Origin: Paenibacillus harenae DSM 16969
Lineage (GTDB): Bacteria; Bacillota; Bacilli; Paenibacillales; Paenibacillaceae
Direction: 5' to 3'
Assembly (NCBI RefSeq): GCF_000422465.1
Contig: NZ_AULV01000013.1
Coordinates: 1 to 64,000, forward strand
DNA: 64,000 nucleotides
In this document: in pieces, positions 10,878 through 19,683 of the stretch
How the letters are laid out: the number at the start of each line of letters is the position of its first letter
Numbering within the stretch: the first letter of the stretch is position 1
Position numbers and translations under genes: made by a program
Notes under the pieces: generated by a model
Database searches by the model: none
Told to the model about the DNA's origin: nothing
The model's input: the letters and a program-made list of their open reading frames with translations, nothing else

Positions 10878-11993
10878 TTATTCTTCTGACAACGTCAGCT
10901 TGCGCGTGACCAGATCGCCATCGATTTGTAGCATGACCTCCACTTGCTGCCCCGGCAAATAACTCTTCAGAAGCTCGTTGAGCTCGACAATCGTCGACAC
11001 TTGCTTGCCCGCTACTTTATATAGCTGATCGCCGCTCTGGATCCCGGCCTTCTTCGCCGAATCTGACGTAACGGTCTTTACCGTAAGCGGATCCGATGAC
11101 GGAATGCCGATAACGGCCGACCAGCTTTCCTCCAGCCCGATACCGAGCGAGGCGCGTTTGACAAATCCGTATTTGAAAAAATGATTCGTAACGTATTGCA
11201 CGGTATCCGAAGGAATGGAAAACCCGAGATTGTCCACCCCGACTTCTACGAATTTCTGGGAATTAACGCCGATGACCTCGCCTTTCATGTTGACGAGAGG
11301 TCCGCCGCTGTTGCCCGGATTAATCGCCGCATCGGTTTGCAGCAGATTATAAGCCGATGAAACGCTGCGGTTCATGCCGCTGACGATGCCGCTTGTCGCT
11401 GTGTTGCGAAGCGAGAACGATACCGGCGTACCGATGGCGATAACCGTTTCGCCTACCTGCACCTTTAACGGCGCTGCCGCGAATTTGGCAATCGGGAGTT
11501 TCGAAGCTTTTATCTTGACCAGCGCCAGGTCGCTTGCTTCATCGTAATGCGTACGCACCGCATCGAATTGCTTGCCGTCGGCGGTAACAACGACCAAATT
11601 CGTCATAGCCTCCACGACATGCGCGTTCGTTACGATCCAGCCGTCTGAGCGGATGATGACTCCGGTCCCATGAGCGAGAGCATATCGCGGATCCGCCGAA
11701 CCGACATCCTCCGGCTTGCCTATTATGGCTACAACGGAAGGCGAAACCTTCTTAATGACTGACGGGATGTCTGCCGGCGTGTACGCATAGGTGTTTGTCT
11801 TTGAATCAAAAGTACCGGTTCCGCCAAGCGCCGCCGTTAACGAGCTTGCTTTGACATATACTTCGCCGTTAATTTTTGTGGCATTCAAGGCGTACGGCGC
11901 GGTCATACCGGCTCCTGCAGCCCATGCCGTTCCCGCAGCAGCAAGCGCCCCAAGGACGATGAAGCTGCATATGCGAAGCATACTGCGTTTCAT
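10878..11993 (-). CDS. HtrA/DegP-type secreted serine protease with PDZ domain
   Basis: A trypsin-like S1C protease of 371 residues, counted from ATG 11993 (after AAGGAGAG; the frame extends 14 codons upstream without support). It has a signal peptide ending near AWA-AG (residue 25). A short segment (about 39-72) resembles half of a copper-amine-oxidase N domain (INGEVYVKASSLTAALGG). The protease domain carries the triad His125 (TNAHVV), Asp155 (DLALVKI) and Ser229 (GNSGGPL). A C-terminal PDZ domain spans about 285-370. Unlike membrane-anchored Bacillus HtrA, it looks released or wall-bound. It probably works in envelope quality control together with the following secreted protein, which shares the same N-domain type (inference). 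Confidence 0.9.
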   Translation of the reverse strand: MKRSMLRICSFIVLGALAAAGTAWAAGAGMTAPYALNATKINGEVYVKASSLTAALGGTGTFDSKTNTYAYTPADIPSVIKKVSPSVVAIIGKPEDVGSADPRYALAHGTGVIIRSDGWIVTNAHVVEAMTNLVVVTADGKQFDAVRTHYDEASDLALVKIKASKLPIAKFAAAPLKVQVGETVIAIGTPVSFSLRNTATSGIVSGMNRSVSSAYNLLQTDAAINPGNSGGPLVNMKGEVIGVNSQKFVEVGVDNLGFSIPSDTVQYVTNHFFKYGFVKRASLGIGLEESWSAVIGIPSSDPLTVKTVTSDSAKKAGIQSGDQLYKVAGKQVSTIVELNELLKSYLPGQQVEVMLQIDGDLVTRKLTLSEE

Positions 11994-12080
11994 GAAGTCA
12001 CTCTCCTTATCTCTATACCGTGCAGCATGCCGCACGAAGCTGCCGTTTCATACAGCTATATGAAATTACAGGTAATTAGT

Positions 12081-12109
12081 AGTATAGAATATATTGCCAA
12101 TCCTTACAA
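12081..12109 (-). promoter_or_regulatory. Sigma-A promoter of the HtrA-like gene
   Basis: The minus strand reads TTGTAA (12104-12109), a 17-bp spacer, then TATACT (12081-12086), 87 bp upstream of the start codon. The leader holds a short CATATAGCTGTATG palindrome. Confidence 0.72.
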
Positions 12110-12240
12110 CGGAAATTTACAAGATTTATAGGAAAAAAGAACGATGACAATCGACCCCCATCCCGCTGTATGCTAGTTTTGTTTTGTTATTATGCGATTT
12201 TGTCAAATGTCGTTTCGATTATGTGTTCTGCAAGCGGAAG

Positions 12241-12249
12241 TGGTATACT
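12241..12249 (+). promoter_or_regulatory. Candidate extended -10 promoter of the isomerase-like gene
   Basis: TGGTATACT gives an extended -10 (TGN-TATACT) 53 bp before the start codon at 12303. No good -35 is seen at the right distance, so this is tentative. A strong TTAGGAGGT ribosome-binding site lies between. Confidence 0.4.
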
Positions 12250-12302
12250 AGGAGAGACTGCTAAAACAATCCATTTGGTGGATTTAGGAGGTAAGATTAT
12301 AC

Positions 12303-13271
12303 ATGAAATTAGGAGTATTTAGCGTTCTTTTTGCACAAAAGCCGTTCGAGGAAGCGCTCGACTATATTGCCTCCAAGGGACTTGAAGCGATCGAAATCGG
12401 AACTGGCGGCTATCCGGGAAATGCGCATTGCGATCTTGACGGCTTGCTTGCAGACGAGGCAAAGCTGAAAGCGTTTAAGCAGGCGGTAGAATCGCGCGGT
12501 CTTATGATCAGCGCACTGAGCTGCCATGCGAATCCGCTTCACCCGCAGAAGGCGATTTCTTCGGAACATGACGCTGTAATCCGCAAAACAATTGAGCTTG
12601 CCAACCGTCTTGAAATCTCTGTGGTGAACACTTTCTCCGGCTGCCCGGGCGATCATGAGGATGCCAAATATCCGAACTGGCCGGTTGCTCCTTGGCCGAA
12701 CGATTACCAGGATATTCTGAAATGGCAATGGGAAGCAAAAGTTATTCCATATTGGTCTGAGATCGGAAAGCTTGCAGAAGCAAGCGGGGTAAAAATCGGC
12801 CTTGAGCTGCACGGCGGATTCTCCGTACACAGCCCGGCAACCATGCTGCGCCTTCGCGAAGCGGCCGGCAGCGCAATCGGAGCTAACCTCGATCCAAGCC
12901 ACATGTGGTGGCAAGGAATCGATCCTGTACAGGCTGTACATATTCTTGGACGCGCGGGAGCTATTCATCACTTCCATGCGAAGGATACGACGATCGACCC
13001 GATTAACGTCAATCATCACGGCGTGACAGACATGCAATCATACGCGCTCATGCTTGACCGCGCTTGGCAGTTCCGTACTGTCGGCTATGGACATGACCTC
13101 AAAACATGGGCAGACATCCTTAGCGCGCTCCGCCTTGTCGGTTACGATTATGTTGTCAGTATCGAGCACGAGGACGGCCTGATGTCGGTAGACGAGGGCT
13201 TTACGAAGGCTGTTCAAAACCTGCAGCAAATTCTGATCCGCGAGCCGCTTGGCGAAATGTGGTGGGTATAA
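12303..13271 (+). CDS. Sugar phosphate isomerase/epimerase-like TIM barrel (AP-endonuclease 2 family)
   Basis: A 322-residue protein of the xylose-isomerase-like / AP_endonuc_2 superfamily. Likely metal ligands in the usual order are Glu in GLELHGG, Asp and His in NLDPSHMWW, His in HHFHAKDT, and Glu in SIEHEDG near the C-terminus. Relatives include inosose dehydratase, hydroxypyruvate isomerase and 3-keto-sugar epimerases, so the substrate cannot be named. The start codon follows a near-perfect TTAGGAGGT site at 9-nt spacing. It is a single-gene unit between a divergent HtrA-like gene and a strong terminator; no partner sugar genes are adjacent. Confidence 0.88.
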   Translation: MKLGVFSVLFAQKPFEEALDYIASKGLEAIEIGTGGYPGNAHCDLDGLLADEAKLKAFKQAVESRGLMISALSCHANPLHPQKAISSEHDAVIRKTIELANRLEISVVNTFSGCPGDHEDAKYPNWPVAPWPNDYQDILKWQWEAKVIPYWSEIGKLAEASGVKIGLELHGGFSVHSPATMLRLREAAGSAIGANLDPSHMWWQGIDPVQAVHILGRAGAIHHFHAKDTTIDPINVNHHGVTDMQSYALMLDRAWQFRTVGYGHDLKTWADILSALRLVGYDYVVSIEHEDGLMSVDEGFTKAVQNLQQILIREPLGEMWWV

Positions 13272-13276
13272 GCTTT

Positions 13277-13342
13277 AATCGGGTAAGAGGCTACCCATTA
13301 GTTGAGTAGCCGACCTCCCACACCACCGTACGTACCGTGGCG
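13277..13342 (-). mobile_element. Group II intron relic (3' end: part of domain V and domain VI)
   Basis: The minus strand reads a CGGTACGTACGGTGGTGTG-type segment that looks like the 3' half of a bacterial group II intron domain V. After GGGAGGT comes a domain-VI-like hairpin, GGCTAC ... GGGTAGCC with ACTAAT in between (forward 13289-13311), and then CTCTTACCCGATT, resembling an intron 3' end. The 5' half of domain V, the intron-encoded protein and all other domains are missing, so this is a dead fragment directly after the isomerase-like gene. The call rests on remembered consensus sequences. Confidence 0.65.
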
Positions 13343-13348
13343 CACAAG

Positions 13349-13382
13349 AAAAGGTCTGCCGGACTTGTCCGGCAGACCTTTT
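13349..13382. terminator. Strong bidirectional intrinsic terminator
   Basis: A perfect 15-bp inverted repeat, AAAAGGTCTGCCGGA and its complement around a CTTG loop, is flanked by A-runs and T-runs. It serves the plus-strand isomerase-like gene and the minus-strand small membrane protein gene, whose stop is at 13402. Confidence 0.92.
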
Positions 13383-13401
13383 CCTTTTTCCATTCTATGG
13401 C

Positions 13402-13617
13402 TTAAGCTAACCAAATCTGAGTAATCATAATAAAATCGATCAACAGAAATAACGCGAGTGCTACAAACGTAAATCCGATCGCAAACAGATTTTTCTTTGG
13501 ACGAGCACTCAGCAGACGAACGAAACCGATAGCAATCAATACGGTAAACGCAAGCATGAACCAATCGAAGGTGTTAATTTTACTTGCCGCTTGAGCTGCT
13601 TCTTCTGCTAAAAACAT
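13402..13617 (-). CDS. Small two-helix membrane protein (DUF2759-like)
   Basis: A 71-residue protein. The start is ATG 13617, placed by an AAGGAGG site 6 nt upstream; an in-frame upstream codon lacks one. Two hydrophobic helices are visible (about 19-36, FMLAFTVLIAIGFVRLL, and 43-66, NLFAIGFTFVALALFLLIDF), separated by a short basic turn (SARPKK). This fits the DUF2759 family of small Bacillales membrane proteins, recalled rather than checked. Function unknown. It is a single-gene unit ending at the terminator 20 bp downstream, divergent from the reductase gene. Confidence 0.78.
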   Translation of the reverse strand: MFLAEEAAQAASKINTFDWFMLAFTVLIAIGFVRLLSARPKKNLFAIGFTFVALALFLLIDFIMITQIWLA

Positions 13618-13900
13618 GAAGGGACCTCCTTTTATTCGCACGTAACCTATTTTACTCTATGTTAGCTTTAACTTGCTGCCGGCGCAAGTCTGAATCCGGA
13701 TTCGTAACAACTTTGTCACGATTTCCGGATAATTGCTTCAATATAATTAAAGCAAATGAATCGCATAACAAAGTCTTATGACCAGACTTCCCCCATCCAT
13801 TGTAGCTATACCTAAAATATGATACCATCAACATAGTATATTCATACCAAGTTCGTCGGATTTTAAAGGTATGAATGCCACACACAAGGGGGATATACAA

Positions 13901-15511
13901 ATGGCTTACGAACCGATTTGGATGAACGACCCTTCCAAATTGAATAAATTCGAATTTGTTAAAATGGATAAGGACGGCCTCGACGTTATCCGAACCATTA
14001 TCGAGAAGTATTCCAAAGAAGGCTACTCTTCGATTCCGGAAGATGACATGAACCGATTCAAATGGGCTGGCGTCTATGAGCAAAAGCCTCGCGACGGCCA
14101 TTTCATGATGCGGATTCGCATTAACAGCGGCATTATGACAACCGAACAAGCCCGCATGATCGCTTCGATCGGACGCGACTACGGCCGCGATCTTATTGAC
14201 GTTACGACGCGCCAGGCGATTCAATATCACTGGTTGAAGGTTGAGGACCTACCGGATATTTTCAACCGGCTCGAGCAAGTTGGCCTATACAGCTTCGAGG
14301 CTTGCGGCGACTGCCCAAGAACGATTGTCGGTAATCCGCTTGCAGGAATCGATAAGGACGAACTCATGGATACGACCGCGATTGTCGAGGAAGTGAACAA
14401 GTTCTATCTCATGAATCGCGATTTCTCGAATCTGCCCCGCAAATATAAAATGTCCATCTCTGCCAATATCTATAACAACGCGAACGCTGAAATTAACGAC
14501 CTGGCATACGTCCCTGCTACAAAAGTGATTGATGGAAAAGAAGTCATTGGATTCCATATTTTTGTTGGCGGCGGTTTGTCCGCTAAGCCGCACCTGGCGA
14601 AGCCAATCGATATTTTTGTTCGTCCGGAAGAGGTATTAAAGGTGTCCATCGGCGTAACGACGATTTTCCGCGATTACGGCTACCGCGAGAAGCGTCATCA
14701 AGCTCGTTTGAAGTATTTGGTTGCGGACTGGGGCCCTGATAAATTCAAAGAAAAGCTGATCGAGCTTATCGGCGATATGCCTTCCCGCGGCGAAGACAAA
14801 ACGGTCGGTTGGCAAGCGGCTTACTTCGACGGCGTACATCCTCAGAAGCAGGAAGGCTTGAATTATATCGGTTTGAACGTTCCAGTCGGCCGTACGAATT
14901 CGGAAGAGCTGGAACAGCTTGCAGACATTGCCGAGAAATTCGGAGACGGCAAAATTCGCACGACGATGTCGCAAAACATTTTGATCGCCGGCATTCCGGA
15001 CGATAAGGTCGAAGAAGCGCTTCAAGCTCCGGTATTTGAACGCCTGACGCCGAACCCTAAAAACTTTATGAGCCGCACGGTTTCCTGCACGGGAAATGAG
15101 TTCTGCAACCTGGCTATTGTGGAGACCAAGGAATACGCCCGCGTCGTTGCCCAATACCTGGATGAGAACGTCGAGCTGGATGAGAAAATCCGCATCCACT
15201 TTATTGGCTGCCCGAACGCTTGCGGCCAGAAGCATATTGCCGATATCGGTCTTCAAGGCTCGCTGGTGAAGACGCCTGAAGGCATGGTAGATGCTTACGA
15301 TATCGCTGTTGGCGGTATTCTCGGACCGGATGCCAAATTCAATACTGCGCTTAAGGGCCGTGTCAAAAGCGAAGATGTCGGCAGCGTATTGAAACAGCTG
15401 ATTGAATTCTATAAAGAGCAGCGCAGTGCGGGTGAAAGCTTCCATACCTTCGTCAATCGCGTTGGCGTGCCTGCATTCCAAGAAAAGCTTACTGCAATTT
15501 TAGCAGGATAA
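13901..15511 (+). CDS. Siroheme [4Fe-4S] nitrite/sulfite reductase
   Basis: This enzyme performs six-electron reduction of nitrite to ammonia or sulfite to sulfide. At 536 residues, it has two ferredoxin-like halves. The cluster/siroheme cysteines are Cys396 and Cys402 (CTGNEFC) and Cys437 and Cys441 (GCPNAC). The CTGNEFCNLAIVETK form matches ferredoxin-nitrite-reductase-type sequences better than sulfite-reductase-type ones, but Firmicute members are often annotated for either, so the substrate stays open. The start is ATG 13901 behind AAGGGGG. It is monocistronic: no flavoprotein partner, siroheme synthase or nitrate gene is adjacent. No confident promoter was found upstream. Confidence 0.9.
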   Translation: MAYEPIWMNDPSKLNKFEFVKMDKDGLDVIRTIIEKYSKEGYSSIPEDDMNRFKWAGVYEQKPRDGHFMMRIRINSGIMTTEQARMIASIGRDYGRDLIDVTTRQAIQYHWLKVEDLPDIFNRLEQVGLYSFEACGDCPRTIVGNPLAGIDKDELMDTTAIVEEVNKFYLMNRDFSNLPRKYKMSISANIYNNANAEINDLAYVPATKVIDGKEVIGFHIFVGGGLSAKPHLAKPIDIFVRPEEVLKVSIGVTTIFRDYGYREKRHQARLKYLVADWGPDKFKEKLIELIGDMPSRGEDKTVGWQAAYFDGVHPQKQEGLNYIGLNVPVGRTNSEELEQLADIAEKFGDGKIRTTMSQNILIAGIPDDKVEEALQAPVFERLTPNPKNFMSRTVSCTGNEFCNLAIVETKEYARVVAQYLDENVELDEKIRIHFIGCPNACGQKHIADIGLQGSLVKTPEGMVDAYDIAVGGILGPDAKFNTALKGRVKSEDVGSVLKQLIEFYKEQRSAGESFHTFVNRVGVPAFQEKLTAILAG

Positions 15512-15529
15512 ACACAATTGTAAATTCTG

Positions 15530-15578
15530 AAAAACCATTGACAGTCTGGCATATTGCCGATTGATCGATGGTTTTTTT
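15530..15578 (+). terminator. Intrinsic terminator after the reductase gene
   Basis: AAAAACCATTGA (15530-15541) pairs with TCGATGGTTTTT (from about 15565), and the sequence continues as a T-run. The loop is about 24 nt. It ends the single-gene unit. Confidence 0.72.
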
Positions 15579-15794
15579 GCATGTTTTCAACCTATCGATT
15601 ATTCAAAAGATTAACCACTTTCTTTTAAAAATGGCTTTGTCTGTAACGGACACGAACAGTAAACTTCGACGGGCAGCATATTCCTGTTACGCTAACGTGC
15701 AGGCTAAATGTAATTGATTTAAAAAATAATCCACCAAATATTTGGTTGCTATCGTGGTACAATTCGTATTAATATTCATTGGGTGGTGAAGGGT

Positions 15795-16616
15795 ATGAAA
15801 GATGAGGTCTATTTATATAATCACGCCCGTTGGGAAGCGTTAGCTAAAGCAAATGCTTTATTCACGCGTCCAATGACCGATCTGGATAAAGAGACGGCCC
15901 GGGATTATTTAGGATTGGATCGGTTAGGAGTAGCTGGTGATTTATCAGGAAAAAAAGTTCTTTGTTTGGCAAGTGGCGGAGGACAACAGTCGGTTGCATT
16001 TGCATTGTTGGGAGCCGTTGTATCCGTATTTGATATTTCTCCGTCCCAATTGCAACGTGATAAGGCTGGCGCGGAACATTATGGTCTTGAGGTTAGTTTA
16101 TTTCAAGGCGATATGCGTGATTTATCTTGTTTCGACAACGATTCGTTTGATATAATCTGGCACCCTTACTCCCTTACTTTTGTTCCAGATTCACGAGTCG
16201 TATTTCATGAAGTATCCCGTATTCTCAAAGTAGGTGGGCTTTATCATTTAATGTGTGCGAATCCATTCTTCTTCGGACTCACACATAATGCTTGGAACGG
16301 GGATGGCTACATAATAAAGCTTCCCTACGAAGATGGAAATAGGACCACTTATCCCGATCAAGAGTGGGTTTATGACCGGTCTCAGTCCTTGGATAACATA
16401 CAAGAGCCCATAGAATACAGGCAAACATTAAGCCGAATTATGAATGGTTTAATAAAAGAAGGGTTTGTTTTGGCTTACTTGTCTGAAATTAAAAGTAACG
16501 ATCCTGAGTCGCTGCCTGGAAGTTGGGGGCATTTTACCGATGTGGCTCCACCGTGGTTGGAGTACATCTGGTACTACTATCCAAATTTTTTGGAGAAAAT
16601 TGAAATAACTAAATAA
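15795..16616 (+). CDS. Class I SAM-dependent methyltransferase
   Basis: A 273-residue Rossmann-fold methyltransferase. Motif I is VLCLASGGGQQS (about 50-61), the acidic end of strand 2 is VFDISPSQ, then come FQGDMRDL, a motif IV-like FDIIWHPYSL and LKVGGLYHL. The substrate cannot be told; the aromatic C-terminus (WLEYIWYYYPNF) suggests a small molecule (inference). The start is ATG 15795 after GGGTGGTG, rather than the in-frame GTG codons upstream. The gene is visibly more AT-rich than its neighbours, with different codon preference, and stands alone between two terminators, which suggests horizontal acquisition. The 220 bp upstream hold nothing recognisable beyond a possible weak promoter. 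Confidence 0.83.
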   Translation: MKDEVYLYNHARWEALAKANALFTRPMTDLDKETARDYLGLDRLGVAGDLSGKKVLCLASGGGQQSVAFALLGAVVSVFDISPSQLQRDKAGAEHYGLEVSLFQGDMRDLSCFDNDSFDIIWHPYSLTFVPDSRVVFHEVSRILKVGGLYHLMCANPFFFGLTHNAWNGDGYIIKLPYEDGNRTTYPDQEWVYDRSQSLDNIQEPIEYRQTLSRIMNGLIKEGFVLAYLSEIKSNDPESLPGSWGHFTDVAPPWLEYIWYYYPNFLEKIEITK

Positions 16617-16658
16617 GAACCCCGACATTTGTTCAACTAACGAGGAACGAGTTCAGTC

Positions 16659-16688
16659 ACCGCCTTAATAAGAGGCGGTTTTCTTTTG
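16659..16688 (+). terminator. Intrinsic terminator after the methyltransferase gene
   Basis: ACCGCCT and AGGCGGT are separated by a 7-nt loop and followed by TTTCTTTT. Confidence 0.85.
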
Positions 16689-16722
16689 CTCGGTAATCAA
16701 CATTTAACAATAACAGTGCCTT

Positions 16723-16773
16723 AAAAAAAAGGGTGAATATCAGTACGAGTAACCCCTACCGAAATTCACCCTT
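16723..16773 (-). terminator. Intrinsic terminator after uvrA
   Basis: On the minus strand, AAGGGTGAAT ... ATTCACCCTT (outer arms near 16764-16773 and 16729-16740) runs into a stretch of T. It lies 11 bp past the uvrA stop. Confidence 0.85.
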
Positions 16774-16783
16774 AATCCTCTAT

Positions 16784-19666
16784 TTATTCCGCCGCGGCGG
16801 CTACTCTTTCTTGCGCTTTATGCTGTGCGATTGTCCGTTCGCGGTCGCGCTCCAGAATCGGCTTCAGATATTTGCCCGTATAGGATTGCTCAACCTTAAC
16901 CACCTGCTCGGGAGTGCCTGTTGCGACGATCGTTCCGCCGCCGTTGCCGCCTTCCGGCCCCAGATCAATTAAATAATCCGCCGTCTTGATGACATCCAGG
17001 TTATGCTCAATGACGAGCACGGATTCCCCTGAATCGACCAGACGGTGCAATACGGTTAACAAACGGTCAATATCATGAACATGCAAGCCGGTTGTCGGCT
17101 CATCCAAAATATATAGGGTTGTGCCCGTTGAGCGGCGGTACAGCTCTGCCGCCAGCTTCACGCGCTGCGCTTCGCCGCCCGACAGCGTTGTCGCAGGCTG
17201 CCCCAGCTTCATGTAACCAAGTCCAACATCCAGCAAGGTCTTAACCTTCCGATGAATACGCGGGAGGTTCTCGAAGAAGGAGCATCCGTCCTCGATCGTC
17301 ATCTCCAGCACCTCTGCGATGTTCTTGCCTTTGTATTTCACTTCCAGCGTCTCCCGGTTGTAGCGCTTGCCCTTGCAAATCTCGCACGGCACGTAAACGT
17401 CAGGCAGGAAATGCATTTCGATCTTGATGATACCGTCGCCACGGCAAGCTTCGCAGCGGCCTCCCTTCACGTTAAAGCTGAAGCGGCCCTTCTTATAGCC
17501 GCGGACCTTCGCTTCATTCGTGCTGGCGTACAAATCGCGAATATCGTCGAATACGCCGGTATACGTTGCCGGATTGGAACGAGGTGTCCGGCCGATCGGC
17601 GATTGGTCGATGTCGATAACCTTCTCCAGATGCTCCAGACCGCGCATTTCTTTGTACTGCCCCGGACGCACCTTCGCTTTATTTAAGTCGCGAGCTAACG
17701 TCTTATACAAAATCTCGTTAACAAACGTTGATTTGCCTGAACCCGATACGCCCGTAACGGCGGAGAACACGCCGAGCGGAATTTTGACATTCACGTTTCG
17801 CAGATTGTTCTCCTTCGCGCCTCGGACCTCAAGCCATTTGCCGTTTGTTTTACGCCGTTCCATCGGCACCTCAATGAACTTGCGGCCGCTCAGATATTGA
17901 CCGGTGAGCGAATTCTCATCCGCCATAACTTCTTTAGGCGTTCCCTGCGCGATGACCATACCGCCGTGAATGCCGGCGCCAGGCCCGATATCGATGATAT
18001 AGTCGGCAGCCAGCATCGTGTCCTCGTCATGCTCGACAACGATCAGCGTGTTGCCCAGGTTGCGCATATGCTCAAGCGTCTGGATTAAGCGGTCGTTATC
18101 CCGCTGATGAAGACCAATGCTCGGCTCGTCCAAAATATAGAGGACGCCCATCAGACTCGAGCCGATCTGGGTAGCCAGTCTAATCCGCTGCGCTTCGCCG
18201 CCGGATAACGTTCCGGCCGCGCGGCTTAACGATAAGTACTCCAAACCGACATTGACGAGGAAGCCGAGGCGGCTGTTAATTTCCTTCATAATGAGACTTG
18301 CGATCACCATTTCCTTCTCGCTAAGCTTGAGACCGTCAAAATAACGGCTCGCTTCTCCGATCGACAGCGATGTGACCTGCGAGATGTTCTGCGATCCGAT
18401 GGTCACCGCCAAACTTTCCTTACGCAGACGATGGCCTTTGCAGCCGGCACAGGGCTTTGCGCTCATATAACCTTCAATATGCTCGCGCATCATATCCGAT
18501 GCCGTATCCCTATACCGGCGTTCCAGATTGTTCACGATACCTTCGAAAGGAACATAAGCTTCCTTGCGGTGGCCGAAATCATTTTCATAAAGGAAGCGAA
18601 CCCGCTCTCCTCCCGTTCCGTGAAGCAGCTTCTTCATCTGCTCGGCGGACAGCTCCGATACCGGCACATTTTGCGGAATGCCGTAATGCTCGCAAACCGC
18701 GCTCAGAAATTGCGGATAATAGTTCGACGTGCTTCCCGCCCATGCGAGGAAAGCCCCGTTCTCAATCGCAATGCTTCCATCCGGAACTAACAAGTCCGGG
18801 TCGACGATCATCTTCACGCCTAATCCGTCGCAATCCGGGCATGCGCCGTAAGGGCTATTGAAGGAGAACATCCGCGGCTCCAGCTCGTCAATGCTGAACC
18901 CGCATTCCGGGCAAGCGAGATTCGAACTGAACAGCAGCTCCTCCTGATCGATAATATCCACCAGCACCCGGCCCTCGGACAATTTAAGCGCCGTCTCGAG
19001 AGAATCCGCCAGCCTGCTGTGAACGTCTGATCTCACAACGATACGGTCGACGACAACCTCGATGCTGTGCTTCTTGTTCTTCTCAAGCTCAATCTTCTCG
19101 CTGAGCTCTCTCAACTCGCCGTTCACGCGTACACGTACGAATCCCTGCTTCTGGACATCGGCCAGCAGCTTCGTATGCTCGCCCTTGCGTCCGGAAATAA
19201 TGGGAGCCAAGATTTGAAGCTTCGTCTTCTCCGGATACTCCATGATGCGGTCGACCATTTGCTCGACCGTCTGCGACGTAATTTCGATGCCGTGCTCCGG
19301 ACAATGAGGCTTTCCGATTCGGGCAAACAACAGACGCAAATAATCATAAATCTCGGTTACCGTTCCTACCGTCGAACGAGGGTTGCGGCTGGTCGTTTTC
19401 TGGTCGATGGATATGGCGGGAGACAACCCGTCGATCGAATCGACATCGGGCTTCTCCATCTGTCCGAGAAATTGACGGGCATATGCGGACAGCGACTCGA
19501 CATAACGCCGCTGGCCTTCCGCATAAATGGTATCAAATGCCAACGAGGATTTGCCGGAACCGCTTAGCCCCGTCAGTACGACAAACTTGTCACGCGGTAT
19601 CGTGACGTCAATATTTTTGAGATTGTGGGCGCGCGCGCCCTTAACTACGATTTTATCGCTAGCCAA
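16784..19666 (-). CDS. uvrA: Excinuclease ABC subunit A
   Basis: UvrA is the damage-recognition ATPase of nucleotide excision repair; it dimerises and loads UvrB. At 960 residues the length is normal. It has two ABC ATPase modules with Walker [10 protein letters not shown] (near residue 35) and GVSGSGKST (near 640), and paired ABC signatures [12 protein letters not shown] and [12 protein letters not shown]. Two zinc fingers are present (CPEC ... CPDC, and CEAC ... CEIC). It begins 17 bp after uvrB, so uvrBA is one operon controlled from the LexA-type site upstream of uvrB. Confidence 0.98.
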   Translation of the reverse strand: MASDKIVVKGARAHNLKNIDVTIPRDKFVVLTGLSGSGKSSLAFDTIYAEGQRRYVESLSAYARQFLGQMEKPDVDSIDGLSPAISIDQKTTSRNPRSTVGTVTEIYDYLRLLFARIGKPHCPEHGIEITSQTVEQMVDRIMEYPEKTKLQILAPIISGRKGEHTKLLADVQKQGFVRVRVNGELRELSEKIELEKNKKHSIEVVVDRIVVRSDVHSRLADSLETALKLSEGRVLVDIIDQEELLFSSNLACPECGFSIDELEPRMFSFNSPYGACPDCDGLGVKMIVDPDLLVPDGSIAIENGAFLAWAGSTSNYYPQFLSAVCEHYGIPQNVPVSELSAEQMKKLLHGTGGERVRFLYENDFGHRKEAYVPFEGIVNNLERRYRDTASDMMREHIEGYMSAKPCAGCKGHRLRKESLAVTIGSQNISQVTSLSIGEASRYFDGLKLSEKEMVIASLIMKEINSRLGFLVNVGLEYLSLSRAAGTLSGGEAQRIRLATQIGSSLMGVLYILDEPSIGLHQRDNDRLIQTLEHMRNLGNTLIVVEHDEDTMLAADYIIDIGPGAGIHGGMVIAQGTPKEVMADENSLTGQYLSGRKFIEVPMERRKTNGKWLEVRGAKENNLRNVNVKIPLGVFSAVTGVSGSGKSTFVNEILYKTLARDLNKAKVRPGQYKEMRGLEHLEKVIDIDQSPIGRTPRSNPATYTGVFDDIRDLYASTNEAKVRGYKKGRFSFNVKGGRCEACRGDGIIKIEMHFLPDVYVPCEICKGKRYNRETLEVKYKGKNIAEVLEMTIEDGCSFFENLPRIHRKVKTLLDVGLGYMKLGQPATTLSGGEAQRVKLAAELYRRSTGTTLYILDEPTTGLHVHDIDRLLTVLHRLVDSGESVLVIEHNLDVIKTADYLIDLGPEGGNGGGTIVATGTPEQVVKVEQSYTGKYLKPILERDRERTIAQHKAQERVAAAAE

Positions 19667-19683
19667 ATCCGTTCTCCTCCTAC

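Noticed and set aside
13322..13340. The palindrome CCGTACGTACCGTGG as a repressor operator
   Set aside because: It is explained as part of the group II intron domain V remnant.
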